DNA from: Maribellus sediminis
Lineage (GTDB): Bacteria > Bacteroidota > Bacteroidia > Bacteroidales > Prolixibacteraceae
DNA length: 64,000 bases
Reading direction: 5' to 3'
NCBI RefSeq assembly: GCF_011799805.1
Contig: NZ_WXUB01000006.1
Coordinates: 232,672 to 296,671 of the forward strand
Shown here: positions 62,030 through 64,000 of the stretch, piece after piece
How the letters are laid out: each line of letters starts with the position of its first letter
How positions within the stretch are numbered: position 1 is the first letter of the stretch
The notes under the pieces: generated by a model
Databases searched by the model: none
Seen by the model: the letters and a program-made list of their open reading frames with translations, nothing else
Told to the model about the DNA's origin: nothing
Made by a program: the position numbers and the translations under genes

Positions 62030-63631
62030 TTATTTTACGTTTGAAGGTTTGTTTAGCCTTAAGTAGACGGCAGGCCCGGTCAGAAAAAAGCAATAAAAAA
62101 AGAAAAAGAATGAGCTGCCCATATGCGATTCCAGGTTAGAATCTGAAAAATTAACAAAGAACATAAACGTGAGGAAAAGCAAAAATAATGGATCGCGATA
62201 ACGCCTTGTTTTTATAACCGGAAAAGCCAGCAGGAATATAATCAGTATAAAGCCTGGAATCCCGAATTTTACCATATAATTTAAATACTGGTTGTGCGAT
62301 GAAGCATACCGACTTTCATCCAATTGTGCATGATTTGCTTCGAAAGCATTAGCAAATGCCGTGCGCCAATTACCAGTTCCCACACCGAATAACCAATTCG
62401 ATTTTATGATCGAAAATGCAGCTTTTACATATTCAATCCGTTGAGAGAAAGATTTGTTATTGGAATTACCCGTTTTAGTGTAAACATAATATTCCCAAAT
62501 GGTTTGATAAATTCTGGGATAAAGTGAATATTTTTTTGCAAATACGACGTTTGCTATTCCTTTCTCCACATTGGCAACATCAGCATCAGTTAAAGCCTGC
62601 ACCCCCTCGGCGTCTTTTCTGAGTCCTTTAGAAGTAATGTAACGTATTAAGGTTGAAGAAACCGGGTAGCCATTCTCGCCAAGCGAATCGTACTTTAATT
62701 CCGATCGTTTATTCCATTCCTCACGCATTTCCTCTGCACAGACATATAGATACACATAATGACCATTTTCAACCAGGCTATCCTTATAATTATGATAATA
62801 TGCATTTCCCTGGGCTGTTACCTTATCAATGGTTTCAGTATTGATCTCTTCAATATCATAAAAATCATTGACCACCTTATTTAAATAGATAATCGGTACC
62901 GTAACCAACAAAACAAAAACTACAGCCAAAGGTATTTTTGCCTCAGGATTACTTAACCTTGAAAATAGGTAAAGTGAAAAAAACAGGCCGCCGGCTCCAA
63001 AAGCAATCAAACCTGTTAACGATTGTTGTAGCGCCAAAAATGCTGCATATATTCCTAAAAGTATAACTAACGTAAGTACAGTTTTTTTTTGAATCCCTGA
63101 ATAATTGTAAAAAAGAAAAAAGACAAGAAACCAAATCACCAGGTTTAACTGAAAACTGAACCGTATATGTGAAATGAGGCTTATATTATGTATGCTGAAC
63201 GTATCTTCTTCAAAATGTCCGTACTTCCAACGAAATAAAGAAATAATAATGGCAGTAAGAACAGAAAAAGCAAAAGCAAATAAAATAAAACGTTTCTGCC
63301 TGCTATTGATCTCTTTTCCCATACTGAAAGCAAAAGGAAACACGAGGTAGAACATGGTCTTTTGTACATCGTAAAACGATTTATCATGTTTTAATGTGAA
63401 TAGAGTACTTACAACATATAAAATGAAAATAATCGGCACCAGCAAATTCACTTTCCGCCTTTTTAGGCGTAACCATTTATTTTGCCAGGTATCTTCGAAT
63501 AATGCAGCTAATAAAACTAAACCACCGGCGACAGAAACCAAAGCCTCAGATAATGGAAGAACAAGTACAAATAGTACAAGTGTTACAAAAAAGTAGTTGG
63601 AATTGAAAAGTTCGGTCAAGTATTTCTTCAT
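62030..63631 (-). CDS. O-antigen ligase-like membrane protein, second copy
   Basis: 533 aa with about 11 membrane helices. The Wzy_C-type motif SSHNQYLNYMVKFGIPGFIL is present near the C-terminus; a long extracytoplasmic loop of about 150 residues precedes it (from FYDIEEINTE on). A TATATTTG box (63668-63675) lies upstream without a -33 partner. Role in surface polysaccharide ligation or polymerisation is inferred; the substrate is unknown. Confidence 0.83.
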   Translation of the reverse strand: MKKYLTELFNSNYFFVTLVLFVLVLPLSEALVSVAGGLVLLAALFEDTWQNKWLRLKRRKVNLLVPIIFILYVVSTLFTLKHDKSFYDVQKTMFYLVFPFAFSMGKEINSRQKRFILFAFAFSVLTAIIISLFRWKYGHFEEDTFSIHNISLISHIRFSFQLNLVIWFLVFFLFYNYSGIQKKTVLTLVILLGIYAAFLALQQSLTGLIAFGAGGLFFSLYLFSRLSNPEAKIPLAVVFVLLVTVPIIYLNKVVNDFYDIEEINTETIDKVTAQGNAYYHNYKDSLVENGHYVYLYVCAEEMREEWNKRSELKYDSLGENGYPVSSTLIRYITSKGLRKDAEGVQALTDADVANVEKGIANVVFAKKYSLYPRIYQTIWEYYVYTKTGNSNNKSFSQRIEYVKAAFSIIKSNWLFGVGTGNWRTAFANAFEANHAQLDESRYASSHNQYLNYMVKFGIPGFILIIFLLAFPVIKTRRYRDPLFLLFLTFMFFVNFSDSNLESHMGSSFFFFFYCFFLTGPAVYLRLNKPSNVK

Positions 63632-63712
63632 TCTTCGAAGCGGTTAAAACAATTGAATAACGAAGTTCAAATATAGATATTGTACAAAGAAGCCCTTGCT
63701 TAGCTGAACACG

Positions 63713-63856
63713 GGTCCGTTGGTTGACGGAGTGGCAGCGACCACTGCTGACGACACCTGTGATTGGCAGGATTGTCCGTCACCTCCGGCAGAGTTTGATC
63801 CTCGTCAGATTCGTCCAACCCGAATCAGATACCTGTCATCGGGGCTGCCCCGTTTT
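63713..63856. other. GC-rich structured block with a plus-strand terminator
   Basis: A stretch of about 140 bp, clearly GC-richer than its surroundings, with paired segments: TGACGGA with TCCGTCA (outer), GATTCG/CGAATC and CAGC/GCTG hairpins, and at the right end CGGGG-CTG-CCCCG followed by TTTTATT (63838-63856), a plus-strand terminator. It contains GTGGCAGCGACC, also found at the 3' end of the 5S gene. No convincing protein; several open frames exist but lack family features. Confidence 0.4.
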
Positions 63857-63862
63857 ATTCCA

Positions 63863-63897
63863 TAAAAAAACCTGACTCCTTTACAGGAATCAGGTTC
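63863..63897 (-). terminator. Terminator of the rRNA operon
   Basis: Minus strand stem AACCTGATTCC/GGAGTCAGGTT (one wobble) with loop TGTAAA and a run of seven T, directly downstream of 5S. Confidence 0.88.
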
Positions 63898-63904
63898 TAA
63901 TTAA

Positions 63905-64000
<96 letters not shown>

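Noticed and set aside
63546..63818. 90-codon minus-strand frame crossing the start of the O-antigen ligase gene and the GC-rich block
   Set aside because: Overlaps the start of a real gene and has no family features; another frame of the block is equally open.

Overview
The window looks like part of a chromosome from a Bacteroidota bacterium, probably a free-living or marine Marinilabiliales/Prolixibacteraceae-type organism; the lineage below phylum is an inference. Supporting signs are promoters of the Bacteroidetes type (TTTG, about 19 bases, TAnnTTTG), no consistent Shine-Dalgarno sequences, a type IX secretion sorting domain on a subtilase, a TPP riboswitch placed before a TonB-dependent receptor, and many signal peptides ending in AQ. 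Most of the window is ordinary housekeeping DNA, with accessory stretches in between.

Layout. 0-5 kb: a possible small membrane protein, tRNA-Val, folC, a PIN-PhoH ATPase and mtaB. 4.9-5.4 kb: a 146-bp palindromic repeat beside a small GIY-YIG nuclease. 5.4-8.2 kb: an operon of inositol-monophosphatase-like enzyme, unknown helical protein, GT2 glycosyltransferase and hotdog thioesterase. 8.2-12.6 kb: a two-gene set for rhamnoside use. 12.8-15.4 kb: TPP riboswitch and TonB receptor. 15.5-22.1 kb: minus-strand genes, including a chorismatase-like protein and a run from a secreted subtilase through xseA, xseB and a DUF2007 protein to deoC. 22.3-25.7 kb: methyltransferase, YceI, LigB-type dioxygenase and a Cys-cluster protein. 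25.7-29.6 kb: an AT-rich accessory stretch (TlpA-like lipoprotein, unknown membrane-anchored protein, TPR-metalloprotease). 29.7-35.7 kb: alcohol dehydrogenase, YbaK, the divergent dps/oxyR pair, a Tat-signal protein and dnaK. 35.8-39.9 kb: two related outer-membrane barrel proteins around a DUF5009 acyltransferase-like membrane protein. 40-44.8 kb: panB, RluD-family pseudouridine synthase, cdd, glucosaminidase-LysM and tyrS. 44.8-48.5 kb: Wzz-like protein, O-antigen ligase and an AGE-family sugar epimerase. 48.6-55.9 kb: a predicted small RNA, two minor genes, a lipase-like lipoprotein, a membrane-bound AraC-TolB-TPR regulator and an acyltransferase-ankyrin fusion. 55.9-63.6 kb: miaB, a ferredoxin-reductase-like protein, a sugar-binding lipoprotein, maf-kdsC-DUF2520, an exported superoxide dismutase and a second O-antigen ligase. 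The right edge cuts into the 5S gene of an rRNA operon on the minus strand.

No CRISPR array, classical insertion sequence, phage or complete new defence system is visible. The most interesting material lies between the genes: (i) a predicted stand-alone RNA of about 80 nt at 48.7 kb with a full promoter and terminator; (ii) fillers with a strict 7-base period that occupy exactly the gaps at four gene boundaries; (iii) two nested palindromes of equal length (146 bp), one beside a GIY-YIG nuclease gene; (iv) a GC-rich structured block before the rRNA operon. Among proteins, the acyltransferase-ankyrin fusion with its divergent membrane-bound regulator and the chorismatase-like RidA-fold protein stand out.
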